The notes below the pieces were generated by a model. The model had not been told where the DNA came from. It was given only the letters and a program-made list of their open reading frames with translations, and did no database searches. DNA of 64,000 nucleotides from Candidatus Bathyarchaeota archaeon (GTDB lineage Archaea > Thermoproteota > Bathyarchaeia > Bathyarchaeales > Bathycorpusculaceae): contig CAIUPH010000092.1 of NCBI GenBank assembly GCA_903901015.1, positions 25,522 through 89,521 of the forward strand. The letters run 5' to 3'. Made by a program: the position numbers and the translations under genes. Below, one piece after another: positions 1-9,111 of this stretch (position 1 is its first letter; every line of letters begins with the position of its first letter).

Positions 1-1
1 A

Positions 2-298
2 ACAATTGTTGTTTCTGAAGTGAGCAGAAAACTGCAAAAAAGCATAGAACTAGGCGATGAAACAGTTGAGGGCAGATTGAAGCGTTTGGAGTTCATTAAT
101 GCAACCAGCCAAGTTGTGGGGTTAGATTTTGAGCTTGCAGTAACTGCGGGCAAAACTGATTTAGAAATGAAAAAGACTGCGAAGGGCTGGGGGTTAGCAG
201 ACTCAATAGTTCTTTGCACCGCAAGAAGCATGAACGGCAAAGTTGTAACAGGCGACGAGCACTTCCGGGATTTGGAAGAAGTCATTTACATAAAGTAA
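2..298 (+). CDS. PIN-domain ribonuclease (VapC-like), 5' end cut by window
   Basis: This is the C-terminal part of a PIN-domain protein, probably the toxin of a VapBC-type pair or a stand-alone PIN nuclease. The frame is open to the left edge of the window (TIVVSEVSRKL precedes the first possible GTG start at 20), so the N-terminal aspartate of the active site and any antitoxin lie outside. Visible family features are the SEVSRKL helix, the GLADSIVLCTAR helix with the acidic residue of the third active-site position, and VVTGDEHF with the fourth acidic residue. PIN proteins cut RNA with a Mg/Mn cluster held by these acidic residues. Substrate unknown. Confidence 0.75.
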   Translation, partial: TIVVSEVSRKLQKSIELGDETVEGRLKRLEFINATSQVVGLDFELAVTAGKTDLEMKKTAKGWGLADSIVLCTARSMNGKVVTGDEHFRDLEEVIYIK

Positions 299-301
299 GA
301 T

Positions 302-424
302 TGGTGCTGAGGGCAGGATTTGAACCTGCGAACCCCTGAGGGAAAGGATATCCCATTTGGGCGCTCAAATCAAAGCGTCGAGATCTTGAGTCCTTCACCT
401 TTGACCTGGCTTGGTTACCTCAGC
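302..424 (-). tRNA. tRNA-Leu(CAA) with intron
   Basis: Reverse-strand cloverleaf. The acceptor is GCTGAGG (418-424) pairing with CCTCAGC (306-312), the discriminator is A and CCA is encoded (302-304). The T arm is GCAGG-TTCAAAT-CCTGC. The long variable arm marks a class II tRNA. The anticodon loop CTCAAGA carries CAA (386-388), which reads UUG. The 3' half of the anticodon stem (TCCTT) only appears after about 35 extra bases (roughly 350-384), so an intron sits after position 37, the usual archaeal site cut by the splicing endonuclease. A TATA-like GATTAATAAG lies about 36 bases upstream on the minus strand (plus about 457-466). Confidence 0.93.
350..384 (-). other. Intron of tRNA-Leu, approximate limits
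   Basis: About 35 bases between anticodon-loop position 37 and A38/TCCTT of the 3' anticodon stem. Limits are set by restoring a standard 5-bp anticodon stem (AAGGA/TCCTT) with a 7-base loop. I did not fold a full bulge-helix-bulge, so the ends may move by one or two bases. Confidence 0.7.
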
Positions 425-498
425 ACTCTGTAGGGATAGAAAACTGTCTGGCTCCGTCTTATTAATCGTTTCCCGTCTACCGCAAAAGTAAAACACCA

Positions 499-1404
499 AT
501 GCAGCGATACTTAGTGGCGATGCAGACCCAGCATAGAGTTATCCTTGGCAGCAGCCAGAAAATGAGCGAGCTTGGCGACGGATGTGTCCAGTTGATGGTG
601 ACTTCGCCGCCTTATCCCATGATAGCGATGTGGGACGAACTGTTCTGCAAGGCTGACCCCAAAATCGCGGAATTATTCAGGGAATTGAATTCGGACGGCG
701 GCGAGGAAACGGTGCGGCAAATCTACACTGCTATGCACGAGTATTTGGCTAAGGTTTGGCAGGAAACCTACCGCGTCCTTTGTGACGGCGGAATCGCATG
801 CATAAACATCGGCGACGCAACCCGAACAATAAACGGCAAATTCCAACTCTACCCCAACCACTCCCGAATCACCGAGGTCTGCGAAAAAATTGGTTTCACC
901 ACCCTGCCCTATATTCTATGGAAAAAACCCACCAACAAACCATCCTACAAGGGCAAAGGCGCTTTTTTGGGTTCGGGGTTTCTTCCGCCAAACGCTTATG
1001 TTACGATGGACTGCGAGTTTATTCTACTTTTCAGGAAGGGGAAGCTGCGCAAGTTTCCGCCCAAAGACGCCTTGCGTTACGAGAGCGCTTTCACGAAGGT
1101 GCAGCGGGATAAGTGGTTTAGCCAAATTTGGGCGTTTAAAGGCACAAGACAGACGAATAGCGAACTTGAACGCAGAACCGCCGCGTACCCCGACGAAATC
1201 GCAGAACGCCTAATCCGAATGTTCAGTGTCAAAGGCGAACTGGTACTGGACCCATTCCTTGGTTCGGGAACAACTACTAAAATCGCCATGCAGAACGAAC
1301 GTTGCAGCGTTGGATACGAAACAGACCCAAACCTTTTTCCAGTAATAACTAAGAAAATAGGCAAAACCCGGTTAGGAATTAATCTGGAAATAATCAAACG
1401 GTGA
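499..1404 (+). CDS. Beta-class DNA methyltransferase (N4-cytosine/N6-adenine type)
   Basis: S-adenosylmethionine-dependent modification methylase. The catalytic motif IV is TSPPYP (about residues 35-40) and the SAM-binding motif I, VLDPFLGSGTTTK, lies near the C-terminus. This order (catalytic motif, target recognition region, SAM motif) defines the beta class. S/DPPY favours N4-cytosine. Some archaeal members methylate CTAG, but the target here cannot be read from the sequence. No restriction endonuclease gene is adjacent, so it looks like a solitary methylase. ATG at 499 is used; an in-frame ATG at 520 is an alternative. It is divergent from tRNA-Leu with an AT-rich promoter region between them. 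Confidence 0.88.
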   Translation: MQRYLVAMQTQHRVILGSSQKMSELGDGCVQLMVTSPPYPMIAMWDELFCKADPKIAELFRELNSDGGEETVRQIYTAMHEYLAKVWQETYRVLCDGGIACINIGDATRTINGKFQLYPNHSRITEVCEKIGFTTLPYILWKKPTNKPSYKGKGAFLGSGFLPPNAYVTMDCEFILLFRKGKLRKFPPKDALRYESAFTKVQRDKWFSQIWAFKGTRQTNSELERRTAAYPDEIAERLIRMFSVKGELVLDPFLGSGTTTKIAMQNERCSVGYETDPNLFPVITKKIGKTRLGINLEIIKR

Positions 1405-1474
1405 AAAAACCGTCATATTTGGATCCTAATATCCAACCATTGCAGAACCTATAGAGGGGTAGGTCAAAATAGAT

Positions 1475-1606
1475 GTGACCAGATACCCTGCTGGCTTTTC
1501 TGATTGTTTTAGGGCTCTGAATAAGCGGGGTAGACAACAGTGCATTTTAAATTTGCAAATTAAGAAGCTTATCGACATCTTGGCTGGAGACTTGAACAAT
1601 CCTTAA
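1475..1606 (+). CDS. Possible 43-residue small protein
   Basis: Short GTG-started frame in the gap between the methylase and the membrane protein. A GGGG-rich stretch (AGAGGGGTAGG) lies 10-20 bases upstream and could serve as ribosome binding site. The product is basic in its first half (RALNKRGRQQC) with an amphipathic second half (LQIKKLIDILAGDL). No family recognised. It may be chance; nothing else is seen in 1405-1648. Confidence 0.25.
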   Translation: MTRYPAGFSDCFRALNKRGRQQCILNLQIKKLIDILAGDLNNP

Positions 1607-1648
1607 TAAACGCCGCGTAACTTCATTTTGCGAAGGGAGCGAACAGAA

Positions 1649-2944
1649 TTGATTATTGACGACATACTAAAGGTCATCTATGCGCCGCAGAAGGTTTTCA
1701 AAAACATAGTTGCAAACCCAAAATACCTTGGCGCAATCATTGTTATACTTCTATTCATCGGTGTCCAAGTAGGCTACGAGTATTCACAGTTCTCCAAAAC
1801 CTACACGGAATCGACTAATCCGTCAATCGATCAACTATCCACCTTTAACAACGCAACCTCCTGGCGAAGCAGTCCAAACGTTACGTTGACAAACAACTTT
1901 AACGATTTCTTCAATTACACCGTTTACGTGGCGGGTTTCGGGCTTCCGACAAGCGACTCCAAAGCTTACTATTTACTCTTTGGCAACAACAGCCTGCAAC
2001 TGCAAGCCACTAACACAAATAGCATCGTGGCAGCGCTATCCAACTTGACTTTAACTGATCAACCAAGCGTCGACTGCAGTCAATCGGGCTTCCAAAACCT
2101 GTCAATGACCATAAAACTCGTTGACTCCCAATCAGTACCTCAAACCGCAACCTTAACCCTCTATTCACTAAATGACTCAAACTCCTACCAGTACGACTTA
2201 ACCCCTTCATTGTCCAATACGTCGACAGTGGGTCAATGGAGTAACCTAACAATTACACTCGGACCCAACGCAACAGGCTGGACACCCAGCGGCAGCCCAA
2301 TATGGAGCAACATAACATCCCTAACACTGGGCTTCACCTACCCAACCAACTCAAACATCAACATCGAAGTTGGTGGCTTGTTCTTCAAAGGCGAATACCT
2401 CTCGCCAGTTCAATACAACAGCACAGGCATATTGCTGCAGTTCCTACAGTTATTCTCGTTGCAGTTCATCTTCGCCTGGTTCATCATGACAGGAATAATC
2501 TTTCTGATTTGCAAAGGACTCAAAAGCTCAGTAGGCTGGAAACCACTCTTCATAGGAATAGCCATGGCAATGATCGTTATGGTTATCCGCGGATTAGTAA
2601 ACATCGGCGCAACCTTCACCATGCCCACAATTTACTACCCCTTCGACCTCTCGCTGGGAGTACGCTTTGACCCATACGCAGCACTGTACTTCCCTCCAGA
2701 AGCGTTAAGCACACTGCCAGCAGCATCACAAGCAATCTTCCACAACATCGATTCCTCAACCTTAATCTTCAGAACGGTAGTTTCAGGAATGTTCGCAGTA
2801 TCCTACGTGTGGCTGGGTGTCTTAGGCTCATTTGTAATTGGAGCACTCAAACCCGAGTTCTCAACCGTTAAACGCATCGCCATATCTGCAATCAGCTTAG
2901 CAATAGTGGTTCTGCTCCTAATCTTCCTGGTAGGGTCAGTTTAA
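1649..2944 (+). CDS. Yip1-like polytopic membrane protein
   Basis: Integral membrane protein of about 431 residues. The N-terminal block DDILKVIYAPQKVFKNIVANPKYLG is the typical entry of Yip1-domain proteins, followed by a first membrane segment (GAIIVILLFIGVQVGY). A large external domain of roughly 210 residues, dense in N-x-S/T sequons, comes next, then about five C-terminal membrane helices. The Yip1 fold is split around the inserted extracytoplasmic domain. TTG at 1649 is chosen because GGGAG sits nine bases upstream; a TTG at 1628 would add seven residues that overlap this ribosome site. Function unknown; perhaps membrane trafficking or an envelope role. Confidence 0.7.
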   Translation: MIIDDILKVIYAPQKVFKNIVANPKYLGAIIVILLFIGVQVGYEYSQFSKTYTESTNPSIDQLSTFNNATSWRSSPNVTLTNNFNDFFNYTVYVAGFGLPTSDSKAYYLLFGNNSLQLQATNTNSIVAALSNLTLTDQPSVDCSQSGFQNLSMTIKLVDSQSVPQTATLTLYSLNDSNSYQYDLTPSLSNTSTVGQWSNLTITLGPNATGWTPSGSPIWSNITSLTLGFTYPTNSNINIEVGGLFFKGEYLSPVQYNSTGILLQFLQLFSLQFIFAWFIMTGIIFLICKGLKSSVGWKPLFIGIAMAMIVMVIRGLVNIGATFTMPTIYYPFDLSLGVRFDPYAALYFPPEALSTLPAASQAIFHNIDSSTLIFRTVVSGMFAVSYVWLGVLGSFVIGALKPEFSTVKRIAISAISLAIVVLLLIFLVGSV

Positions 2945-3072
2945 GCAGCGCCAAAAGGCGTTTGCTCAACCTTTCTTCCATTTTCTTTTTTAGTTAGCAA
3001 GATTTATATGATTGCAACTCACCTTTCCAAGTGAAAACTAACTGTCAGGGAACAGTTTAGAAGGTAATTTGC

Positions 3073-3366
3073 ATGGTTGCGATTAAAGATTTACAAGATG
3101 GCATGAAGCGGGTTAGCGTTGAAGCCAAAGTCGTTGACAAAGGCGACCCACGCGAAGTTAAATCACGTTTTAAAGACGAAACCTACCGAATAGTCGACGC
3201 TGTAGTAGCCGACGAAACAGGAAGCGTTAAACTCACGCTCTGGAACGAACAGATTGACCAAATCAACGTGGGCGACAACATAAAAATCGAGAACGGCTAC
3301 GTGACGAGTTTCAAGAGTGAAATCCAGCTTAACGTTGGCAAATTCGGAAAATTAACCGTCGAATAA
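3073..3366 (+). CDS. Single OB-fold nucleic-acid-binding protein (RPA/SSB-like)
   Basis: Small protein of 97 residues that is essentially one OB fold of the RPA/SOSS-B type: VSVEAKVVDKGDPREV (strand 1), RIVDAVVADETGSVKLTLWNEQ (strands 2-3 with the conserved D-TG-hydrophobic-LW), VGDNIKIENGYV (GD turn) and a final beta strand. Such proteins bind single-stranded DNA or RNA. The ATG at 3073 follows a TATA-like TTTATATG around 3003. It is closely related to the C-terminal half of the protein at 54379-55035, so the window holds two paralogous OB folds. Monocistronic by spacing. Confidence 0.8.
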   Translation: MVAIKDLQDGMKRVSVEAKVVDKGDPREVKSRFKDETYRIVDAVVADETGSVKLTLWNEQIDQINVGDNIKIENGYVTSFKSEIQLNVGKFGKLTVE

Positions 3367-3434
3367 CCGTTTAGCACCAGTTTTCTTTTTCCTTTTTGAA
3401 TTCGAAATTGTTTTATCTGTGACTCGTTTAAAAT

Positions 3435-4076
3435 ATGGTTATGATTTTAAAGAGAACGCTCGCTTTCTTTTTCGTCGTCATCTTTTTTGCGTTAGCCATC
3501 TCGCTTCTCGCCCTCAACATGGACGACAGCGACCCCATGGTTTTAGCCATCCGCCTGCTTGCATTAAACGGCTACGTCGCGTTAAGCATCGCCGCCATCA
3601 TGACGCCTTTTCTCAAGGAAGTTACGCTTTTTTTCAAAAAATTCTTCATCAAAATCCACCATTACTTTGCCGCCGCAGGATTGCTCCTGATAACGTTGCA
3701 TCCTATTTCCGTTTTAGCTCAATCTTTAACCCCGAGTATCCTTTTGCCCAGCTTCGCTTCAATCTACAGTTTCTTCTCCTACGGCGGCAGCATAGCTTTA
3801 ATCGCCATCTACATAGCGTTTGGCGCCGTGCTTTTACGGAGAAAAGCAGTGGCTTACTGGCGCTACTTCCACGCGCTAATGTATGTGGCGCTATTCTTCG
3901 GGGTTGTCCACGCTAATTTGTGGGGTGCGGATTTGCAGAATCCTCTGCTCATGGTCGTTTACGATGGGTTGTTTGCTGCTGCACTGGCGGCGTTTGTTCT
4001 AAAGCGCCTGCAGTTCTATCGCATCAAAGCGCGCAAGAAAAAACTGGTTACCACGCCCAAACATACCTCGCCCTGA
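3435..4076 (+). CDS. Ferric-reductase-like haem-binding transmembrane protein
   Basis: Hydrophobic protein of 213 residues with about six membrane helices. Paired histidines lie in KIHHYFAAAGLLLITLH and again in YFHALMYVALFFGVVHAN, the pattern by which ferric reductase-like/YedZ-type domains hold two b haems across the membrane. No FAD/NAD domain follows, so it would need a partner reductase or act as a membrane electron conduit. The C-terminus is basic and probably cytoplasmic. A TATA-like TGTTTTATC (about 3408-3417) lies some 25 bases before the ATG at 3435, suggesting a leaderless transcript. Confidence 0.75.
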   Translation: MVMILKRTLAFFFVVIFFALAISLLALNMDDSDPMVLAIRLLALNGYVALSIAAIMTPFLKEVTLFFKKFFIKIHHYFAAAGLLLITLHPISVLAQSLTPSILLPSFASIYSFFSYGGSIALIAIYIAFGAVLLRRKAVAYWRYFHALMYVALFFGVVHANLWGADLQNPLLMVVYDGLFAAALAAFVLKRLQFYRIKARKKKLVTTPKHTSP

Positions 4077-4169
4077 AACCCAGAGAAACGCCTGAATAAA
4101 CATGGTTTTTATAAAAAACTTAATTAATTTAAACTAACGGTCATTTCCTAACGTTTGTGGGGAAGCAAA

Positions 4170-6128
4170 ATGCAGTTTGAACTTGTCGCGCCATTCAAAA
4201 CCTCGCCGGGGCAGCAAGCCGCGGTTGAGCAGCTAGTGAAAAACTTCCCTATAAAACCCAAACAAACCCTTCTAGGAATCACTGGCAGCGGAAAAACCTT
4301 CGTCATGGCAAACGTCATCAACAGGCTCCAAAAACCCGCCCTCATCATAGCCCACAACAAGACGTTGGCGGCGCAGCTTTACGCAGAGTTAAAAGAGCTT
4401 TTTCCCCACAACCGCGTGGAGTACTTCATCAGTTTCTACGATTACTACCAGCCTGAATCCTACTTGCCCGCGCAGGACATGTATATCGAAAAGGATTCCT
4501 CCGTCAACGAGCAGATTGAAAAGATGCGCATGCACGCGGTCTCCAGCATTGTGAGCCGCAACGACACCATCATCGTTGCCAGCATAAGCTGCATCTACAG
4601 CTTGGGCAACCCCGACGACTTCCGAACGATGGCGGCGGAGCTTGCGGTTGGGAAGCAGATGTCGCGTCAGCAGCTTATCCTGCAGCTTGTGGACATGCAG
4701 TATGAACGCAACGACATGGTTCTTGAACCGGGAAGGTTTCGCGTGCGAGGCGACACAGTGGATGTTGTGCCCTCCTACGAGAACGAAATTCTGCGGGTTG
4801 AACTCGAAGCAAACACGGTTAAGAAAATTAAAGAAGTCAACCTGCTCAACGGCGACGTAAAAACCACGCTTGACAAATTCACGCTCTACCCAGCCCGCCA
4901 GTACGTGGTGCCTGAAGAGAAGCATGCACTCGCGCTTGAGCACATCAAACAGGAACTGGAAGCCTCACTGCCTAATCTGCCTCCGCTTGAAGCCCACAGA
5001 CTCAAGCAACGCACAAACTATGATTTGGAAATGATTAAGGAAGTGGGTTTCTGTGCGGGAATGGAGAACTACAGCCGCCACTTCGACGGACGCAAACCCG
5101 GCGAGCCACCCTTCACGTTGATGGATTACTTCCCCAAGGATTACCTGTTGATAATCGATGAGAGCCACCAAACCATTCCCCAATCAAGAGCCATGTACAA
5201 CGGCGACTACGCCAGAAAAAAGAACCTCGTAGACTTCGGCTTCCGCCTACCCAGCGCCTTGGATAACCGCCCTCTCAAGTTTGAAGAGTTCGAGAAGAAA
5301 ATGGGCAAAGTCCTCTTCGTTTCCGCCACCCCAGCCGAATACGAACTTGAAAAGAGCAGTCCATCAGTCGAGTTAATCACCCGCCCCACTGGGCTTTTGG
5401 ATCCTGAGGTGGAAATGCGCCCGATTGAGGGGCAGATGCAGGATTTGATGGTGGAAGCCAAAAAAACCATCGCGCGAGGCGACCGCGTCCTGGTTACAAC
5501 CCTCACAAAGCGTATGGCTGAAGACTTAGCCGACTACCTATCTAAGGAAGGCTTCCGCGTCAGGTACATGCATTCGGAAATCGAAAGCTTAGACCGCATA
5601 GAACTGATTCGGCAACTGCGAAACCGCGACTTTGACATCCTCGTCGGAATCAACCTGCTGCGGGAAGGCTTAGACATTCCTGAGGTTTCAACAATCTTCA
5701 TCTTGGACGCTGACAAAGAAGGCTTCCTGCGTGACGAACGCAGCTTAATCCAAATTATCGGGCGCGCATCAAGAAACGTCAACGGAAAAGTTATCCTCTA
5801 CGCCGACGTCCAGACGCAATCGATTAAACGCGCCATGGAAACCACATGGTACAGACGCAACTTCCAGAAACGCTTCAACCAGGAACACGGCATCACCCCC
5901 ACAACCATCGTTAAAAGCGTCTCGCAGAAAGAAGGCATAATCCGAGGCACCAAACACCTGCCGAAATCAGACATACAGCGCCAAATCATCGAGTTAGACG
6001 CGAAAATGAGGGAAGCCGCGGAAAGACTCGATTTTGAGTTGGCTATTCAGCTTAGGGATGCGATTGCGGAGTTGAATGGGGCGTTGGCGAAGAAGATGGA
6101 AAATGATGCGGTACAGCCAGAAAATTAA
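4170..6128 (+). CDS. uvrB: Excinuclease ABC subunit B
   Basis: DNA damage-verifying helicase of nucleotide excision repair, 652 residues, close to the normal length. Walker A is GITGSGKT near residue 37, followed by the region that forms the beta hairpin (YYQPESYLP). Motif II is DESH, and motif VI is IGRASRNVNG. The C-terminal UVR domain (AAERLDFELAIQLRDAI) contacts UvrC. ATG at 4170 is chosen because GGGGAAGC sits just upstream; a TTG at 4155 overlaps that site. A strong TATA (TTTTTATAAAA, about 4106-4116) precedes it. First of the uvrB-uvrA-uvrC set, a bacterial-type system known in some archaea by transfer. Confidence 0.97.
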   Translation: MQFELVAPFKTSPGQQAAVEQLVKNFPIKPKQTLLGITGSGKTFVMANVINRLQKPALIIAHNKTLAAQLYAELKELFPHNRVEYFISFYDYYQPESYLPAQDMYIEKDSSVNEQIEKMRMHAVSSIVSRNDTIIVASISCIYSLGNPDDFRTMAAELAVGKQMSRQQLILQLVDMQYERNDMVLEPGRFRVRGDTVDVVPSYENEILRVELEANTVKKIKEVNLLNGDVKTTLDKFTLYPARQYVVPEEKHALALEHIKQELEASLPNLPPLEAHRLKQRTNYDLEMIKEVGFCAGMENYSRHFDGRKPGEPPFTLMDYFPKDYLLIIDESHQTIPQSRAMYNGDYARKKNLVDFGFRLPSALDNRPLKFEEFEKKMGKVLFVSATPAEYELEKSSPSVELITRPTGLLDPEVEMRPIEGQMQDLMVEAKKTIARGDRVLVTTLTKRMAEDLADYLSKEGFRVRYMHSEIESLDRIELIRQLRNRDFDILVGINLLREGLDIPEVSTIFILDADKEGFLRDERSLIQIIGRASRNVNGKVILYADVQTQSIKRAMETTWYRRNFQKRFNQEHGITPTTIVKSVSQKEGIIRGTKHLPKSDIQRQIIELDAKMREAAERLDFELAIQLRDAIAELNGALAKKMENDAVQPEN

Positions 6129-6210
6129 AGATTTAACGCAAAAAGGTTCTAATCCTCCCCTTAAACTGGTTAATATTTAGGTTAACAGCAGAAGAGAATT
6201 GGTTTAAGTT

Positions 6211-9111
6211 ATGAGAGATAACATTTCCGTTAAAGGTGCACGGGAACACAACCTGAAAAACATCGATTTAGAGTTGCCCCGAAACAAATTCATAGTTATA
6301 ACTGGGCTTTCAGGCTCAGGCAAATCCACTTTGGCTTTTGACACGATTTACGCTGAAGGGCAAAGACGGTATGTTGAGAGCCTGAGCGCGTATGCGCGTC
6401 AGTTTCTGGGGCTCATGGATAAACCCGATGTAGATTCCATTGAAGGGCTCTCGCCTGCAATCTCAATTGAACAGAAGAGCACAAGCAAAAACCCCCGCTC
6501 AACCGTCGGCACAGTTACAGAAATCTACGATTACCTAAGGCTACTTTTCGCTCGCATTGGCGTTCATCACTGCCCCAAATGCGGCAGCAGCATCCACCCG
6601 CAGAGCGCAGAAAACATCACCAGCCTTGTAATGGCTGAAAAAGATAAAACCCTCACCTTCCTCGCGCCAGTGATACGCGGCATAAAAGGCACCCATGAAC
6701 AGGTTTTTGAAGACCTCAAAAAACAGGGCTACACCAAAATCCGAGCTGACCAAAAAATCTACGACTCCGACCACATCAAAGAAGAACTCAAACTGGTCCG
6801 CTACGAGAAACATTGGATTGAAGCAGTCATCGATACCGTGCCAATCGCGGATGAGGAGCGGTCGCGAATTTCTGAAGCTGTGGAACAGGCGCTTTTAGTC
6901 GGCAAAGGAACCATGATAATAATCGACGCCAAAAAAGCTGAGGGCGAAAAGAAAAAGGAGTTGGAACGCTTCGCCGATGAAACTATGTACAGCACGTTTG
7001 GCGCGTGCCCAAACCACCCTGAAATCGTGTTTGAAAGCCTCGAGCCCCGCATGTTCAGTTTTAACTCTCCGTTTGGCGCTTGCCCAACCTGCCACGGCTT
7101 AGGAGAAATCACCGAAGTCACCCCTGACAAAGTCATTCCTGACCCAAACCTCTCCATCATGGACGGGGGACTGGCGGTTTACAAGGGCACCCTGGAACTC
7201 AGCTGGCGCGCGCAGCAACTGGCGATGGTGGGCAAAAAACACGGGTTCGACGTGTTCACGCCGCTAAAAGACTTCACTGAGAAGCAACTTCAAGTTCTCC
7301 TCTACGGTGACAAAGAGCCAATCGATGGGAACTGGTCCAACGGTGCCAGCATGTGGATGCGCGACGGCTGGGAAGGCATCATTCCCCAAACCATGCGGCT
7401 GTATCGGCAGACCGAGAGTGATTGGCGCAAAGAAGAAATCGAAAAATACATGACTTCCCGACCCTGTGCAACCTGCAAGGGCAAAAAACTTCAGCCAGTC
7501 GTTTTAGCCGTGCAAATCCTCGACAAAAGCATAATCGACGTAACTGACTTATCCATAGAGGAATCTGTGGATTTCTTCCGTGACTTGCCGCCTAAACTAA
7601 ACGAAAAGGAACTTTCGATTGCTAAGCAGGTGCTTAAAGAAGTCAATGAGCGGCTGGGTTTCCTTAAGAACGTCGGTTTAGGGTATCTTTCGCTGTCTCG
7701 TGCCGCCAAAACCTTGTCGGGCGGAGAAGCGCAGCGGATTCGTTTGGCGACGCAGATTGGCAGCAACCTCATGGGGGTTCTCTATATTTTGGATGAACCC
7801 AGTATCGGTTTGCATCAGCGGGACAACGCTAAACTCATCAGTACCTTGCAGCGTCTGCGGGATTTAGGCAACACCTTAATCGTTGTTGAACATGACGAGG
7901 AAACGATGCGGCACGCCGACTACATCGTTGATATGGGACCCGGCGCAGGCATCCATGGCGGGCACATAGTTGCAGAGGGTACCCCGCAGGAAGTCATGAA
8001 TAACCCGCGGAGCCTCACGGGCAAGTATCTTTCGGGCGAACTCAAAATCGAAGTGCCAACAACGCGGCGTCAACCCGTCAGCTACATCACCGTTAAGGGC
8101 GCACAGGAAAACAACCTCAAAAACCTTACCCTGCAGCTGCCGCTTGGCGTGTTATGCGGTGTTACAGGGGTTTCGGGTTCAGGCAAAAGCACCCTGATGA
8201 ACCTCACAGTTATTCCTGCGCTGAGGAGGATATTTGGCGAGCAGGTTGATAAAGTTGGGAAACACGAAAAACTCGAGGTTCCCGGGGTTGTGCGCAACGT
8301 AATCGTTATAGACCAAGACCCCATCGGAAGAACCCCCCGAAGCAACCCCGCCACATACACTAAACTCTTCGATGAGATACGCCGCATATTCGCATCCACT
8401 AAAGAAGCCAAAGCACGCGGCTACAAAGAAGGACGCTTCAGCTTCAACGTCAAAGGCGGCAGATGCGAAACCTGTCAAGGCGACGGCGTACTGCGAATAG
8501 AAATGAACTTTTTGCCCGATGTCTACGTTCAATGCAGCGAATGCAAAGGGAAACGCTACAACAAAGAAACCCTGTCTGTTGTCTACAAGGGCAAGAACAT
8601 CGCGGAAGTGCTGGATATGACTGTTGAGGAAGCGGCAAAGTTCTTCGAGAATACCCCGAGGGTTTCACGCAAACTTGAAACGTTGTTGGACGTCGGATTG
8701 GGATACATCAAGCTGGGGCAAAGCTCAACTACGCTGTCAGGCGGCGAGAGCCAACGCATCAAAATCACCCGTGAACTCAGCAAACACAAAATGGGCCACG
8801 TCGTCTACATGCTTGACGAACCCACCACTGGGCTGCACTTCGACGATACTAAACGGCTCATAAAAGTCCTCAACCGACTCGTGGACAACGGCAACACCGT
8901 CTACATCATAGAACACAACCTTGACGTCATCAAAAGCTGCGACTACCTCATCGACCTTGGACCTGAAGGCGGCGCAGCAGGCGGAGAAATCTTGGCACAG
9001 GGCACCCCCGAAGAAGTCTCAACGAACCGCGGTTCGTACACGGGCATGTTCTTGGATAAAATACTTAACCACAGAGCAGAAACTGTTTTGGCAGTGAAGC
9101 AGCCTGCATGA
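6211..9111 (+). CDS. uvrA: Excinuclease ABC subunit A
   Basis: Damage-recognition ATPase of nucleotide excision repair, 966 residues. Two ABC ATPase modules are complete: first Walker [10 protein letters not shown], signature [16 protein letters not shown] and Walker [14 protein letters not shown]; second Walker [10 protein letters not shown], signature [12 protein letters not shown] and Walker [13 protein letters not shown]. Zinc-binding cysteine pairs are CPKCG (about 120), CPTCHG, CATCKG and CETCQGDG...CSECKG. It has its own TATA (GGTTAATATTTAGG, about 6168-6181), so it may be transcribed separately from uvrB although only 82 bases separate them. The stop overlaps the uvrC start. Confidence 0.98.
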   Translation: MRDNISVKGAREHNLKNIDLELPRNKFIVITGLSGSGKSTLAFDTIYAEGQRRYVESLSAYARQFLGLMDKPDVDSIEGLSPAISIEQKSTSKNPRSTVGTVTEIYDYLRLLFARIGVHHCPKCGSSIHPQSAENITSLVMAEKDKTLTFLAPVIRGIKGTHEQVFEDLKKQGYTKIRADQKIYDSDHIKEELKLVRYEKHWIEAVIDTVPIADEERSRISEAVEQALLVGKGTMIIIDAKKAEGEKKKELERFADETMYSTFGACPNHPEIVFESLEPRMFSFNSPFGACPTCHGLGEITEVTPDKVIPDPNLSIMDGGLAVYKGTLELSWRAQQLAMVGKKHGFDVFTPLKDFTEKQLQVLLYGDKEPIDGNWSNGASMWMRDGWEGIIPQTMRLYRQTESDWRKEEIEKYMTSRPCATCKGKKLQPVVLAVQILDKSIIDVTDLSIEESVDFFRDLPPKLNEKELSIAKQVLKEVNERLGFLKNVGLGYLSLSRAAKTLSGGEAQRIRLATQIGSNLMGVLYILDEPSIGLHQRDNAKLISTLQRLRDLGNTLIVVEHDEETMRHADYIVDMGPGAGIHGGHIVAEGTPQEVMNNPRSLTGKYLSGELKIEVPTTRRQPVSYITVKGAQENNLKNLTLQLPLGVLCGVTGVSGSGKSTLMNLTVIPALRRIFGEQVDKVGKHEKLEVPGVVRNVIVIDQDPIGRTPRSNPATYTKLFDEIRRIFASTKEAKARGYKEGRFSFNVKGGRCETCQGDGVLRIEMNFLPDVYVQCSECKGKRYNKETLSVVYKGKNIAEVLDMTVEEAAKFFENTPRVSRKLETLLDVGLGYIKLGQSSTTLSGGESQRIKITRELSKHKMGHVVYMLDEPTTGLHFDDTKRLIKVLNRLVDNGNTVYIIEHNLDVIKSCDYLIDLGPEGGAAGGEILAQGTPEEVSTNRGSYTGMFLDKILNHRAETVLAVKQPA

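Noticed and set aside
497..512. Similar 16-mers CCAATGCAGCG(A/T)TACT at 497 and about 11357
   Set aside because: One mismatch over 16 bases is within chance expectation for this window and no function links the sites.
1453..1465. 13-base repeat AGAGGGGTAGGTC, also at 26938-26950
   Set aside because: Many exact 13-base pairs are expected by chance in 64 kb and the flanks do not match.
3419..3916. 165-residue plus-strand frame overlapping the ferric-reductase-like gene
   Set aside because: Out of frame with a clear membrane protein; composition (many H, R, P) is that of a shadow frame.
6801..7160. Long minus-strand frames opposite uvrA, hemC and cbi genes
   Set aside because: Typical antisense open frames produced by codon bias in strongly conserved genes.
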